From Streptomyces halstedii (GTDB taxonomy: Bacteria > Actinomycetota > Actinomycetes > Streptomycetales > Streptomycetaceae), in the NCBI GenBank assembly GCA_000720535.1, contig JOAZ01000003.1, forward strand, positions 186,001-250,000: a DNA stretch of 64,000 bases. Direction: 5' to 3'. Shown here piece by piece: positions 23,709-32,321 of the stretch. Each line of letters starts with the position of its first letter. Position 1 is the stretch's first letter. Below the pieces are notes generated by a model. It had not been told where the DNA came from and did not search any database. It worked only from the letters and a program-made list of their open reading frames with translations. The position numbers and the translations under genes are program-made.

Positions 23709-25418
23709 TTGATTCCGCGTACGTGGGGCCGTCGGCGCCCCGTCGCCGTGATCGCTACCGGCCTCTGTTCGGCGGGGGCCGCGATCGCCGCCGTGGCACT
23801 CCCCGCGGCGCTGGGCGGCGCCGTGAACGGGGTGGTGTCGGGCCCCGGCATCCCCTGGGCCGTGCTCTGGCTGTGCGCCGCGCTCACCGCGGCCGAGGTA
23901 CTGCTGGACTGCGCCGCCACGGTCGTCGGCGGCACCACGACGGCCGGGCTCGCCGCCCGGCTGCGGACCGACGCCCTGGACCGGGTGCTCGGCACCGGGC
24001 TCCGGAACACCGAGCCCGTCCCGCCGGGCGACCTGACGACACGGCTCACCGCCAACGCCCCCGACGCCGCCGCCGCACCGGTCACCGCCGCCGGTGCCGT
24101 CGCCGCGGTCCTGCTCCCGGTCGGCGGCCTGGCCGGACTCCTCCTGGTGGACGTGTGGACGGCGCTCGCGCTGCTCGCCGGCTTCCCGGCGCTCCTGCTC
24201 CTCCTGCGGACGTTCGCCCGGCAGACATCCGGAGCGTCCGCGGACTACCAGGCGGAGCAGGCCGTACTCGCCGCCCGCCTCACCGAGGCGCTGGAGGGCG
24301 CCGCGACGATCCGCGCCGCCCGGACCGGGGCCCGCGAGTACGCCCGGGTCCTGGAGCCCCTCACCGCGCTCGGCCGGCACGGACGGCGCACCTGGGAGGT
24401 CTACGGCAGGGCGTCCGCCCGCAGCGCCGTGCTGCTCCCCCTCCTGACGGCCCTCGTCGTCGCCGTCGCCGGGCTGCGCCTGTGGGCCGGCGCGCTCGAC
24501 GTCGGGGGGCTGGTGGCCGCGTCCCGGTACGCCGTACTGGCCGTGGGGATCGGCTCCCTGACGGGGGCGCTGGGCTCCCTCCAGCGCAGCCGGGCCGCCG
24601 CGCGCCGCCTGGAACCGCTCCTGGACCTGCCCCCCGTGCCGCACCGCTCGCTGGAGCTGCCGCCGGACGGCCCGGGGACCCTGGAACTGCGCGGGGTGGA
24701 TGTCGTACGGGACGGCAGGTACCTGCTGCGGGACGTGGCGTTCACCGTGCCCGGGGGCACCTCGGTGGCCGTCGTGGGGCGTTCCGGGTCGGGCAAGTCG
24801 GTGCTGGCGGCGGTCGCCGGCCGGCTCATGGACCCGGACGCCGGCACGGTCACCCTCGACGGGGTGCCGCTGGACGGTGTCGATCCCGTACGGCTGCGCC
24901 ACGCGGTCTCGTTCGCCTTCGCCCGTCCGGTGCTGCCCGGGACGACCGTCGAGGAGGCGATCTCCTTCGGGGTGCCCCGTCCGTCGCCCGGCCGGGTGCG
25001 GGCCGCCGCCGAGGCGGCCTCCGCCGGTTTCGTCGCGCTCCTCCCTCGGGGCTACGCGACCCCGCAGGCGAAGGCCCCGCTGTCCGGGGGCGAGTACCAG
25101 CGCCTCGGCCTGGCGCGGGCGTTCGCGCACCGGGGGCGGCTGATGATCCTGGACGACGCGACCTGCGGGCTCGACACGGTCACCGAGCGCCGGGTGCACC
25201 GGGAACTGGACGGCTTCGCCGGGGAGACGACCCGGCTGGCCGTCGCCCACCGGCTGTCCGTCGCGGCCGGTGCGGACCAGGTCGTCTGGCTGGAGGACGG
25301 CGCGGTACGCGCGATGGGGCCGCACGGCGGGCTGTGGGCCGACCCGGACTACCGGGCCGTCTTCCGCTCCCCGGACGGCGACGGGTCCGGACCGCCCGAC
25401 GGGAGGGGGACGGCATGA
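23709..25418 (+). CDS. amfB: ABC exporter half, first of pair (RamA-equivalent)
   Basis: About 569 residues: six-helix membrane domain (residues 1-about 300) then an ATPase domain with Walker A GRSGSGKS near residue 357 and signature LSGGE at 458-462. Walker B reads MILDDAT: the catalytic Glu is Asp483, so its own ATP site is probably degenerate. The TTG at 23709 was chosen because AGAGGGA lies about 7 nt upstream; a GTG at 23676 lacks a ribosome binding site. The stop overlaps the next gene as ATGA. Together they should export the lanthipeptide. The name follows my recollection of the S. griseus order amfTSBA; the S. coelicolor equivalent is ramA. Confidence 0.88.
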   Translation: MIPRTWGRRRPVAVIATGLCSAGAAIAAVALPAALGGAVNGVVSGPGIPWAVLWLCAALTAAEVLLDCAATVVGGTTTAGLAARLRTDALDRVLGTGLRNTEPVPPGDLTTRLTANAPDAAAAPVTAAGAVAAVLLPVGGLAGLLLVDVWTALALLAGFPALLLLLRTFARQTSGASADYQAEQAVLAARLTEALEGAATIRAARTGAREYARVLEPLTALGRHGRRTWEVYGRASARSAVLLPLLTALVVAVAGLRLWAGALDVGGLVAASRYAVLAVGIGSLTGALGSLQRSRAAARRLEPLLDLPPVPHRSLELPPDGPGTLELRGVDVVRDGRYLLRDVAFTVPGGTSVAVVGRSGSGKSVLAAVAGRLMDPDAGTVTLDGVPLDGVDPVRLRHAVSFAFARPVLPGTTVEEAISFGVPRPSPGRVRAAAEAASAGFVALLPRGYATPQAKAPLSGGEYQRLGLARAFAHRGRLMILDDATCGLDTVTERRVHRELDGFAGETTRLAVAHRLSVAAGADQVVWLEDGAVRAMGPHGGLWADPDYRAVFRSPDGDGSGPPDGRGTA

Positions 25419-27244
25419 CGGTGGAACAGCGGACCGAGGCGCCGCCCCTGGCCGCTCCGCCCGCCGCGCGGCGGGCGGAGCGGCCCGAGCGGGACCCGTG
25501 GGCGGGGGCGCTGGGCCGGGTGCTGCGGGAGGGACGGCCCTTCCTCCGGGCCCGCCGGGGCGTCGTCGTACGGCTGGCGGGCTGGTCCGCGCTGGAGTTC
25601 GGCCAGACCTTCCTCGGCGGCTACGGGGTCGCCCGCGCGCTGGACGACGGATTCCTGGCCGGGCGCCCGGGGGTGGGCCTGCTCTGGCTGCTGGTCGCGG
25701 TGGCGGCCACCCTTCCGGCCGGGGCGGCGACCCGGGGGGTGTTCGGCCGGCTCGCGGACCTGGTCGAGCCGTTCCGCGACGGCCTGGTGCGGCGCGCCGT
25801 GGCCCGCGCGCTCGGCGACGCCCTGGAGGGCCCCGGGGAGGCGTCCAGCGGTGCGGTGTCCCGGGTGACCCACCAGAGCGAGATCGCCCGGGACGGCTGG
25901 GCCGGGACGGTGCTGGCCCTGCGGTCGTTCGTCTTCACCACCGCGGGCGCGCTGGCGGGGATGGCGGCGCTCGAACCACGGCTGCTGCTGGTCGTCCTCC
26001 CGCCGGTCGCCGTGGGGGTCGCGCTGTTCGCGGCGACGCTCGGACCGATGGCCGCGCGCCAGCACGCCTATCTGACCGCCGACGAGGCGTACGCCGGGTA
26101 CGTCGGGCAGACCGCGTCCGCGCTCCGGGACATCGCCGCGACCGGGGCCCGGAACGAGGTGTCCGCAACCGCGCGGGACCTCACCCTCCGTCAGGCCCGG
26201 GCCGCACGGCAGCTGGCCCGCTGGAGCGCCGTACGGATCGGGGCGACGGCGCTCTGCGGCCGGGTGCCCCCCGTGGTCCTGCTGTTCGCCGCCCCGTGGC
26301 TGCTGGACCACGGGCTGACCGGTGGGGCGCTGGTGGGCGCGCTGACCTATCTCACCCAGGCCCTGGCGCCCGCGGTGCACGCCCTGATGAGCGTGCTCGG
26401 TACGGCGGGCGGCCGGCTGGTGGTGGTCCTGGACCGCTTCACCGACCCGGTGCCGCCGCCCCGGCCGGACCCCGTGCCCGCGGCCCGTGCCGTGCCGCGG
26501 CCGTCCGGCGGCGGGGCGCCCCGCCACGAGGCGGAGCTGCGCGGCGTCACCTTCGCGTACGGGCCCGGGGCCCGGCCGGTGGTGGACCGGCTGGACCTGC
26601 GCGTCCGGCGGGGCGAGAGGGTGGCGGTGGTCGGCCCCAGCGGCGCGGGGAAGTCCACCCTGGCGGGCCTGCTCGCCGCGGTGGTGGCGCCCGACGAGGG
26701 CCGGGTGCTCTGGTCGGGGCGGCCGGCCGCGTCGGTGGAGGCGGCCTCCGTACGCACCCTCCTGCCGCAGCGGGCCTTCGTGTTCAGCGCCTCCCTCCGT
26801 GACAACCTGCGCTATCTGCGGCCGGGGGCCACGGACCGGGAGATCGCCGAGACCGTCGGGGCGCTCGGCCTGGGTGCCCTGGTGGACCGGGTGGGCGGGC
26901 TGGACGCCCCGGTGGCGCCCGGGCACCTGTCCAGGGGGGAGCGGCAGCTCGTCGCCCTGGGGCGGGCCCATCTCTCGGCGGCCCCCCTGGTCCTCCTGGA
27001 CGAGGCGACCAGCGGCCTCGACCCGGTGACGGAGGCACGGGTGGAGGACGCCCTCGCGGACCGGGCGCGCACCCTGGTCGTCATCGCCCACCGTCCGGGG
27101 TCGGCGCGGCGCGCCGACCGTGTGGTGGTGATGGACGGGACGCACGTGGTGTGCGGGACACCGGCCGAACTGCCGGCGCTCTCCCCCTTCTACCGCGAGC
27201 TGACGGGCGTCCCGGGCCGGTGGCCGGGAACCGGGGACCGCTGA
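25415..27244 (+). CDS. amfA: ABC exporter half, second of pair (RamB-equivalent)
   Basis: 609 residues: membrane domain followed by an ATPase domain with canonical Walker A (GPSGAGKST), Walker B ending Asp529-Glu530 and H-loop IAHRPG, but an altered signature LSRGE at 505-509. This is the mirror image of its partner, which has a good signature and a weak Walker B, so the pair should form one active and one inactive ATP site. The start overlaps the first half's stop by 4 nt, giving equal synthesis. Last gene of the amf operon; it converges on amfR with only 28 bp between stops. Substrate should be the modified AmfS peptide. Confidence 0.9.
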   Translation: MTVEQRTEAPPLAAPPAARRAERPERDPWAGALGRVLREGRPFLRARRGVVVRLAGWSALEFGQTFLGGYGVARALDDGFLAGRPGVGLLWLLVAVAATLPAGAATRGVFGRLADLVEPFRDGLVRRAVARALGDALEGPGEASSGAVSRVTHQSEIARDGWAGTVLALRSFVFTTAGALAGMAALEPRLLLVVLPPVAVGVALFAATLGPMAARQHAYLTADEAYAGYVGQTASALRDIAATGARNEVSATARDLTLRQARAARQLARWSAVRIGATALCGRVPPVVLLFAAPWLLDHGLTGGALVGALTYLTQALAPAVHALMSVLGTAGGRLVVVLDRFTDPVPPPRPDPVPAARAVPRPSGGGAPRHEAELRGVTFAYGPGARPVVDRLDLRVRRGERVAVVGPSGAGKSTLAGLLAAVVAPDEGRVLWSGRPAASVEAASVRTLLPQRAFVFSASLRDNLRYLRPGATDREIAETVGALGLGALVDRVGGLDAPVAPGHLSRGERQLVALGRAHLSAAPLVLLDEATSGLDPVTEARVEDALADRARTLVVIAHRPGSARRADRVVVMDGTHVVCGTPAELPALSPFYRELTGVPGRWPGTGDR

Positions 27245-27272
27245 GGCGGCGCGGTTCCGGCGGCCCTCCCGC

Positions 27273-27878
27273 TCAGAGCCAGCCGAATTGCTTGGACAGC
27301 CGTATGGCGTCCAGGCGATTACGCGCGCCGGTCTTGCGTATCGCCGCCGCCAGGTAGTTGCGTACTGTCCCGTTCGTCAGGTGCAGCGCACCGGCGATCG
27401 AGGAGACGGACTCGCCTTCGGCCGCCAGGGCGAGCACTCCCAATTCCCGGCGGGACAAAGGAACATCGGCGGCCTGGAGGAGTCCGAACGCCAAGGATTC
27501 GTCTATGTGCCGTCCGCCACCGGCGACTTTGCGCATGATCTCCGGTAATCCCTTCGCGTTACCGAACTTGTCGATGTATCCGCGGGCTCCGGCGTCGAAC
27601 GCCCGCCGCAGGGCGCCGGGTCTGTCGCCGCGGGCCAGCACCACCAGCGCCCCGTCCCCGCTGTCGGGACATCGCAGCGACTCGACCTCGGCGAGGACCT
27701 CCACGGAGTCCGGACAGTCCAGGTCGGTGAGGAAGATGTCGGGCGACCACTCCTCGGCCGCCTCGCGTACCCCGCCTTTGTCCGTCACCTCGACCAGCAG
27801 TTCGCGGTCGGCGCTCAGAAGGCAGGCCAGTGCGGCCCTCCACAGCGAGATCTCGTGCACCAACAGCACCGTCGTCAT
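27273..27878 (-). CDS. amfR: AmfR/RamR response regulator (NarL/LuxR family), TTA-containing
   Basis: 201 residues: receiver domain then a LuxR-type helix-turn-helix (LSRRELGVLALAAEGESVSSIAGALHLTNGTVRNYL near the end). The acceptor Asp52 (FLTDLD) and Lys104 (YIDK) are present, but the usual pair of acidic residues near position 8-9 reads His-Glu, so Mg2+ and phosphate handling may be unusual. Codon 111 (Leu, plus-strand 27546-27548) is TTA, the only one I found in the window, so translation should need the developmental bldA tRNA. No kinase gene is adjacent. GAGGG precedes the ATG at 27878. It activates the amfT operon in known clusters. Confidence 0.93.
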   Translation of the reverse strand: MTTVLLVHEISLWRAALACLLSADRELLVEVTDKGGVREAAEEWSPDIFLTDLDCPDSVEVLAEVESLRCPDSGDGALVVLARGDRPGALRRAFDAGARGYIDKFGNAKGLPEIMRKVAGGGRHIDESLAFGLLQAADVPLSRRELGVLALAAEGESVSSIAGALHLTNGTVRNYLAAAIRKTGARNRLDAIRLSKQFGWL

Positions 27879-27890
27879 GAACCGGCCCTC

Positions 27891-27930
27891 ATTCGTGAAC
27901 GGGGAATGTGACTTGTACGGATCCACGAAT
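27891..27930. promoter_or_regulatory. Inverted repeat in the amfR leader
   Basis: ATTCGTG (27891-27897) and CACGAAT (27924-27930), 26 bp apart, 13-52 nt upstream of the amfR start. Could be a paired operator or a long-loop hairpin over the leader. Confidence 0.35.
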
Positions 27931-28088
27931 AACCGGTGCGACCCGACAAGGCACCCATTCTCCGGTGAAATGGCTGATTGCGGGGAGGTGTTGACGTGAC
28001 GTACGCGAACGAGCCCCCCGCTCAAGCCGTCCACGCGCCGTTTGCGCCCGGTGTGAGCCCGGTTCCGGTACGGTCGGCACGCCCCGCC

Positions 28089-28955
28089 TCATTCCGTGGT
28101 GCCGCCGTCCCGCGCGCCGGCCGGGTGGGTCGCCGGGCCGCGCCGCGCGCCGGAGCCTTCCGGGTCGTCGCCGCCCAGTTCGGGCTCCAGGCCCTCGCCG
28201 ACGTCGGTCCGGCCGAGCCCGGCGTCCGCGCGCCAGGCCTCGAAGGCCCAGCCGGTGAGCGCGACCACGGCGAGCCCCAACACCCAGCCCCCGGCCACGT
28301 CACTGAACCAGTGGACGCCCAGCGCGACCCGGGTGAAGCCGGTGCCCAGCACGGAGAGGCCCGCCACGGCCCAGCACAGCGGGCGCAGTCGGCGGCGCAC
28401 CACGGGCAGCAGGACGAGCAGCAGGATCGCGAAGGAGGTCGTGGCCGTCATCGCGTGGCCGGACGGGAACGAGAAGCCGGGGGCGTGCGCCACCGGGTCG
28501 GGGAGGGACGGCCTGGCCCGCTCGACGACCGCCTTGGCCAGCAGCCCGATCAGGCCACCGGTCACCGCGGTGACCGCGGACCAGGTGGCGAGCCGCCAGG
28601 CACGGCGGTGGACGAGCCACAGGATGAGCAGCGCGACCGTCACCCGCAGGGTCACCGGGTCCCACACCACGTCGGAGAGGAAGCGCAGGGTGCCGGTCCA
28701 CGCCGGATGGTCCAGGGCGGTCCGGTTCAGGCGGCGCGCCGCGCCCGCGTCGAGGTGCCGCAGGGGGCCCCAGCCGCTCTCCACCAGTGCCAGGAGGAGA
28801 CCGAAGAGGACGGCGGCGGCCGCGGCGACGGCAGCGGAGGCGAACAGCCGGACACCGAACCTGCGGTCGGCGTCCCGGCGGCGGTCCGCCCGTGCGGAGC
28901 GGCCGGTGTCCCCGCGGGGGTCGCGTGGGGAGGGGTCGGCGGGTCGGGCGGGCAT
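28089..28955 (-). CDS. PAP2-family membrane phosphatase
   Basis: 288 residues with about five to six membrane segments. The three phosphatase motifs are visible: KAVVERARPSLPD, FSFPSGHAMTA and RVALGVHWFSDVAGGW. These enzymes remove phosphate from phosphatidic acid, phosphatidylglycerol phosphate or undecaprenyl pyrophosphate at the outer face of the membrane. The C-terminal 50 residues are polar and acidic. The start at 28955 lies 1 nt after the stop of the YihY-like gene, so the gene is coupled to it. It is the last of three tightly packed envelope genes; the exact lipid substrate is unknown. Confidence 0.87.
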   Translation of the reverse strand: MPARPADPSPRDPRGDTGRSARADRRRDADRRFGVRLFASAAVAAAAAVLFGLLLALVESGWGPLRHLDAGAARRLNRTALDHPAWTGTLRFLSDVVWDPVTLRVTVALLILWLVHRRAWRLATWSAVTAVTGGLIGLLAKAVVERARPSLPDPVAHAPGFSFPSGHAMTATTSFAILLLVLLPVVRRRLRPLCWAVAGLSVLGTGFTRVALGVHWFSDVAGGWVLGLAVVALTGWAFEAWRADAGLGRTDVGEGLEPELGGDDPEGSGARRGPATHPAGARDGGTTE

Positions 28956-28956
28956 G

Positions 28957-29907
28957 TCAGGCTCCCGGGTCGGGTTGTACGGGTCCGGGCAGCCTGGCCC
29001 GGACGGCTTCCAGCTGGGCGGCGAACGACAGGCCGAGGAACAGCGCGAGGGAGGTGAGGTAGGCCCACAGCAGCAGCGACATGAAGGCGGTGAGCGGACC
29101 GTACACGGTGTCGAAGGATCCGCTGACCTCAAGATAGAGGCTGAACAGCCAGGTGAAGACGGTCCAGAGCACCAGGTAGACCGCGGCGCCGAAGGCCAGC
29201 CAGGTGTAGCCGGGCTGGCGGCGGCGTGGGGAGCGGCGGAAGACGGCGCTCGCCGACAGCAGCACCAGGAGCACCCCGACGGGCCGGCGCAGCAGGTTCA
29301 AGCCGTGTTCCGCGCCGGGGCCGAGGCCGTACACGTCCACGACGGCCGCCACCAGGTCGCCGCCGGCCACCATGGCGACGAAACCGATGCCCAGCGGGAT
29401 CCCGGCGGTCAGCGACATCACCAGCCCGCGCAGGTACTTGCGGTGGAAGTCCCGGTCGCGTTCGACCCCGTAGATGCGGTTGGCGCCGCGTTCGATCTGG
29501 CACATGGCGGTGGTGGTGTTGGTCAGCGAGAAGACCAGTCCGAACCAGAGGGCGACCTGGGCGCCGTCGTCGGCCCGCCGGCTGCGTCGCAGCGCGTCCT
29601 CGACGACCCCGGCGCTGGGGCCCGCGGTGATCCGGTGGATCGTCATTTCGGCCACCCGGCCCAGGTCCTCGGTGTGCAGGGCGGTGGACAGCCCGACGAA
29701 GGCGATGACCAGCGGGACGACCGCCAGTACCGTCTGGAGGGCGAGCGCCCGGGAGTGGCTGAAGCCGTCCGCGTACCGGAAGCGGACGAAGGAGTCGCGC
29801 AGCAGCGGCCAGCGCCCGTAGCGTCGCAGGGTGGCCAGTGCCTCGTCGCCGGAGAGTTCGGTGCCTCGCATGTCGCGGGTCTGCGGGACCCTGGTGGCGG
29901 TGCCCAT
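28957..29907 (-). CDS. YihY/BrkB-family inner membrane protein
   Basis: 316 residues with about six membrane helices (for example LALQTVLAVVPLVIAFVGL, VMSLTAGIPLGIGFVAMVAGG, YLVLWTVFTWLFSLYLEV). The N-terminal FVRFRYADGFSHSRALALQ and the FSLTNTTTAMCQIERGANRIYG block match the YihY/BrkB family, formerly mis-called ribonuclease BN. The molecular function is not established. It sits between two PAP2 phosphatase genes with 1-nt gaps on either side, which suggests a part in envelope lipid or cell-surface maintenance. Confidence 0.87.
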   Translation of the reverse strand: MGTATRVPQTRDMRGTELSGDEALATLRRYGRWPLLRDSFVRFRYADGFSHSRALALQTVLAVVPLVIAFVGLSTALHTEDLGRVAEMTIHRITAGPSAGVVEDALRRSRRADDGAQVALWFGLVFSLTNTTTAMCQIERGANRIYGVERDRDFHRKYLRGLVMSLTAGIPLGIGFVAMVAGGDLVAAVVDVYGLGPGAEHGLNLLRRPVGVLLVLLSASAVFRRSPRRRQPGYTWLAFGAAVYLVLWTVFTWLFSLYLEVSGSFDTVYGPLTAFMSLLLWAYLTSLALFLGLSFAAQLEAVRARLPGPVQPDPGA

Positions 29908-29908
29908 C

Positions 29909-31918
29909 TCACTCCCCTCGCTCCGGTACGAGCACCGTCAGCGCGCCGGGTACGACCTCGGCGGTGAGGCGCCGGCCCGGGGCCACCGGGTCGCCGTCCA
30001 GCTCGCGCGGCTGGGGCGCTTCGAAGTGGATCTCCGCGCGGCGGAAGGTGAAGTACTCCACCGGGCGTGGCGCCGTGTCCGTCCGGCCGCCCGTCCGCGG
30101 GGACGGGCGGCGGCGCAGCAGTGAGCGGACGGCGGTCAGCCATCCGGCGGGGCCGTGCGGGTCGAGGATCATGAGGTCGAGCAGCCCGTCGTCGGGCCGG
30201 GCCGCCGGTACCAGGGCCGTCCCGCCCTGCACCGTACCGGCGTTGGCGACGAGCACCATCCTGGCGCCGCGGCGCAGCGGCGGTGCCCCGTCGAGGCGGA
30301 GGGTCAGACGCGTCCGGGGCGCGCGCAGTTCGCGCAGGCCCGCGACGAGGTAGGCGGGCCAGCCCCAGGTGGCCTTGGCCCGGTCGCTGGTGCCCTCCAG
30401 CATCGCGGCGTCAAGACCGGCTCCGGACATCACGGTGAAGTGGGCCGGCGGCAGTCCGTCGCCCTCGACCCGACCGAGGTCGATGCGGCGCGGTGTGCCG
30501 CGCAGCGCGGCGGACAGGGCCTTCGCGGGTTCCAGGGGCAGGCCGAGGTTGCGTGCGAGGAGGTTCCCGGTGCCGCAGGGCACCACCGCGAGGGGGGTGC
30601 CGGTGCCCGCCAGGGCCTCGGCGACCGCGCGGACGGTCCCGTCGCCGCCGCAGACCACGACGAGGGCGGCTCCGTCCCGGAGCGCGTCCCGGGCCGGGCC
30701 CTCCCCCGGGTCGTCGGCCGTGGTCTCCAGGAACCGGACGGAGCGGTGGCCGTGCTGTTCCAGGACGCCGCGCACGGCGTCGCGGGCGGCCTCGTCGGTG
30801 ACGGTGGGGTTGTGGATCACCGTGGTGCGGCCGGACCCCGGACCGGCCGGTGCCCCACGGGTGGTCCGGGTGGTCCCGGGGTGCCGGGTGGCGCCGGAGG
30901 GGAGCGGCGCCGGCAGGTGCGGGCCGGCCAGCAGGGCACGGCCGACGATCAGCAGGGACAGCCCGCCGTTGAGCAGACCGCCCGCGACGTCCGTGGGGTG
31001 GTGCATGCCCCGGTAGGCGCGGGCGAGCCCCACCAGCAGGGGCAGGAGCAGCAGCAGGGCGGCGACGACCCTGCGCCAGGGCCCCTTCGCCCGGTGCAGG
31101 ACGAGGACGGCGAGGCCCGCGTAGAGGGCGGTCGCCGCGCCGGTGTGCCCGGAGGTGTAGCTGGAGGTGGGGGGCGAGGCGTCGAGGCGGTCGACGTCCG
31201 GCCGGGTGCGGTCCACCGCCTCGGTGACGACGAGGAAGACCAGGGACTGGAGCGAGACGGCGACGGCCAGGAAGACCGCCTCCCGCAGGCGGGGCAGCCG
31301 GGGGATCAGCAGGAGGGCGAGGCAGCTGACCACGGTGCCGAGGACCACCGTCCCCGTGTTGCCCGCCTCCGAGACGACGGACGACACCGTGTCGAGCGTG
31401 CCGGTACGGGCCCGCTCCAGCGCGTCGTCGACCCCGTCCTCGGACGACAGGGGCCATACACGGGCGGCGGGACCGGTGATCAGGAGCCCCAGCCCCACCA
31501 TCAGGGCGGCCTGGCAGACGGCCGCGGCGGCGATGACCCCGGCCGCGCGTGCGGTGCCGCTTGAGGCCCTGGACGGGCGCCCGGTGGCGCCGGGGGCTTC
31601 CGTCCCGGTCCCGGACGGGCGTGCGGTGGCGTCGGCGGCTCCCGGCGGGCGGTCCGGAAGCCCGGTGGCCGGCCGCCCGCCCGAGGGGGGCCACCGGGTG
31701 GGGGTGGCGGGTCCGCCCGGTCGGCCCGCGCGGTGCGGTACGGCTGGGGCGGCGGGCCGGGCGGCCGTCCCGCCCGGAACACCCGCGTCACCGGAAACGA
31801 CCGGGGCGGCCGTGGCCTCCGGGGTGTCCGGGACGACCGGGGCGGCTGGGGCGGCTGGGGCGTCCGGAGTCTGCTCTTCGGTGCGGGTGTCGCGTCTTCC
31901 CGGTATGTCGGTCGGCAT
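29909..31918 (-). CDS. PAP2 phosphatase fused to diacylglycerol/lipid kinase
   Basis: 669 residues in three parts: a 120-residue Pro/Ala/Gly-rich N-terminal stretch, a PAP2 domain (TSSYTSGHTGAATA and RAYRGMHHPTDVAGG near residues 230-310), then a DAGK catalytic domain starting near residue 365 (VVVCGGDGTVRAVAEALAG and VPCGTGNLLARNLGLP). The first PAP2 motif has Arg instead of Lys before RTRP. One polypeptide would thus both remove and add phosphate on lipid headgroups, a fusion known in actinomycetes. GGGAAG precedes the ATG. First gene of the three-gene envelope operon. The Pro/Ala-rich N-terminus is probably cytoplasmic and disordered. Confidence 0.88.
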   Translation of the reverse strand: MPTDIPGRRDTRTEEQTPDAPAAPAAPVVPDTPEATAAPVVSGDAGVPGGTAARPAAPAVPHRAGRPGGPATPTRWPPSGGRPATGLPDRPPGAADATARPSGTGTEAPGATGRPSRASSGTARAAGVIAAAAVCQAALMVGLGLLITGPAARVWPLSSEDGVDDALERARTGTLDTVSSVVSEAGNTGTVVLGTVVSCLALLLIPRLPRLREAVFLAVAVSLQSLVFLVVTEAVDRTRPDVDRLDASPPTSSYTSGHTGAATALYAGLAVLVLHRAKGPWRRVVAALLLLLPLLVGLARAYRGMHHPTDVAGGLLNGGLSLLIVGRALLAGPHLPAPLPSGATRHPGTTRTTRGAPAGPGSGRTTVIHNPTVTDEAARDAVRGVLEQHGHRSVRFLETTADDPGEGPARDALRDGAALVVVCGGDGTVRAVAEALAGTGTPLAVVPCGTGNLLARNLGLPLEPAKALSAALRGTPRRIDLGRVEGDGLPPAHFTVMSGAGLDAAMLEGTSDRAKATWGWPAYLVAGLRELRAPRTRLTLRLDGAPPLRRGARMVLVANAGTVQGGTALVPAARPDDGLLDLMILDPHGPAGWLTAVRSLLRRRPSPRTGGRTDTAPRPVEYFTFRRAEIHFEAPQPRELDGDPVAPGRRLTAEVVPGALTVLVPERGE

Positions 31919-32321
31919 GGCTTCCCGTCCCTTCGGCTGTCCCGCGGCTACGGGCGGACCCGGGGGCGGCTCGCCCCGGCGTCTCGCCGTCTTCCCCCTC
32001 GCGGGCCGGCCAGACCTGTGGAATCAGCCGGTCCCGGGCCGCTCCCGGCCCGGCCCCCGGTCGCCCCGGCCCCGGATCGGCCATAAGCTGCCGGGGCCGT
32101 CGAGTGGTGGCCGCGACGGCTCCGACCAGGCCTTCCGCTCCGCCCCAGAGCCGCATCGCCGGACCGGATGCACGGGGTGGCCCGGACCGGCCGCCCGTGG
32201 GAATCCGGCGCTTCCGCATCACTGAGCCGGGCTCGCGCGGGCAGGAGAGCGACGACGCCGCACGGCCGTGCGTACGGACGTGGCGGCGGGCACGGCATAC
32301 CCCGAAGGAAGGAACAGGCAC
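31919..32321. other. Gene-free divergent promoter region
   Basis: 403 bp between the divergent PAP2-kinase fusion and DUF5709 genes. No clear operator, sigma-factor element or small ORF with a ribosome binding site was seen. Confidence 0.5.
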
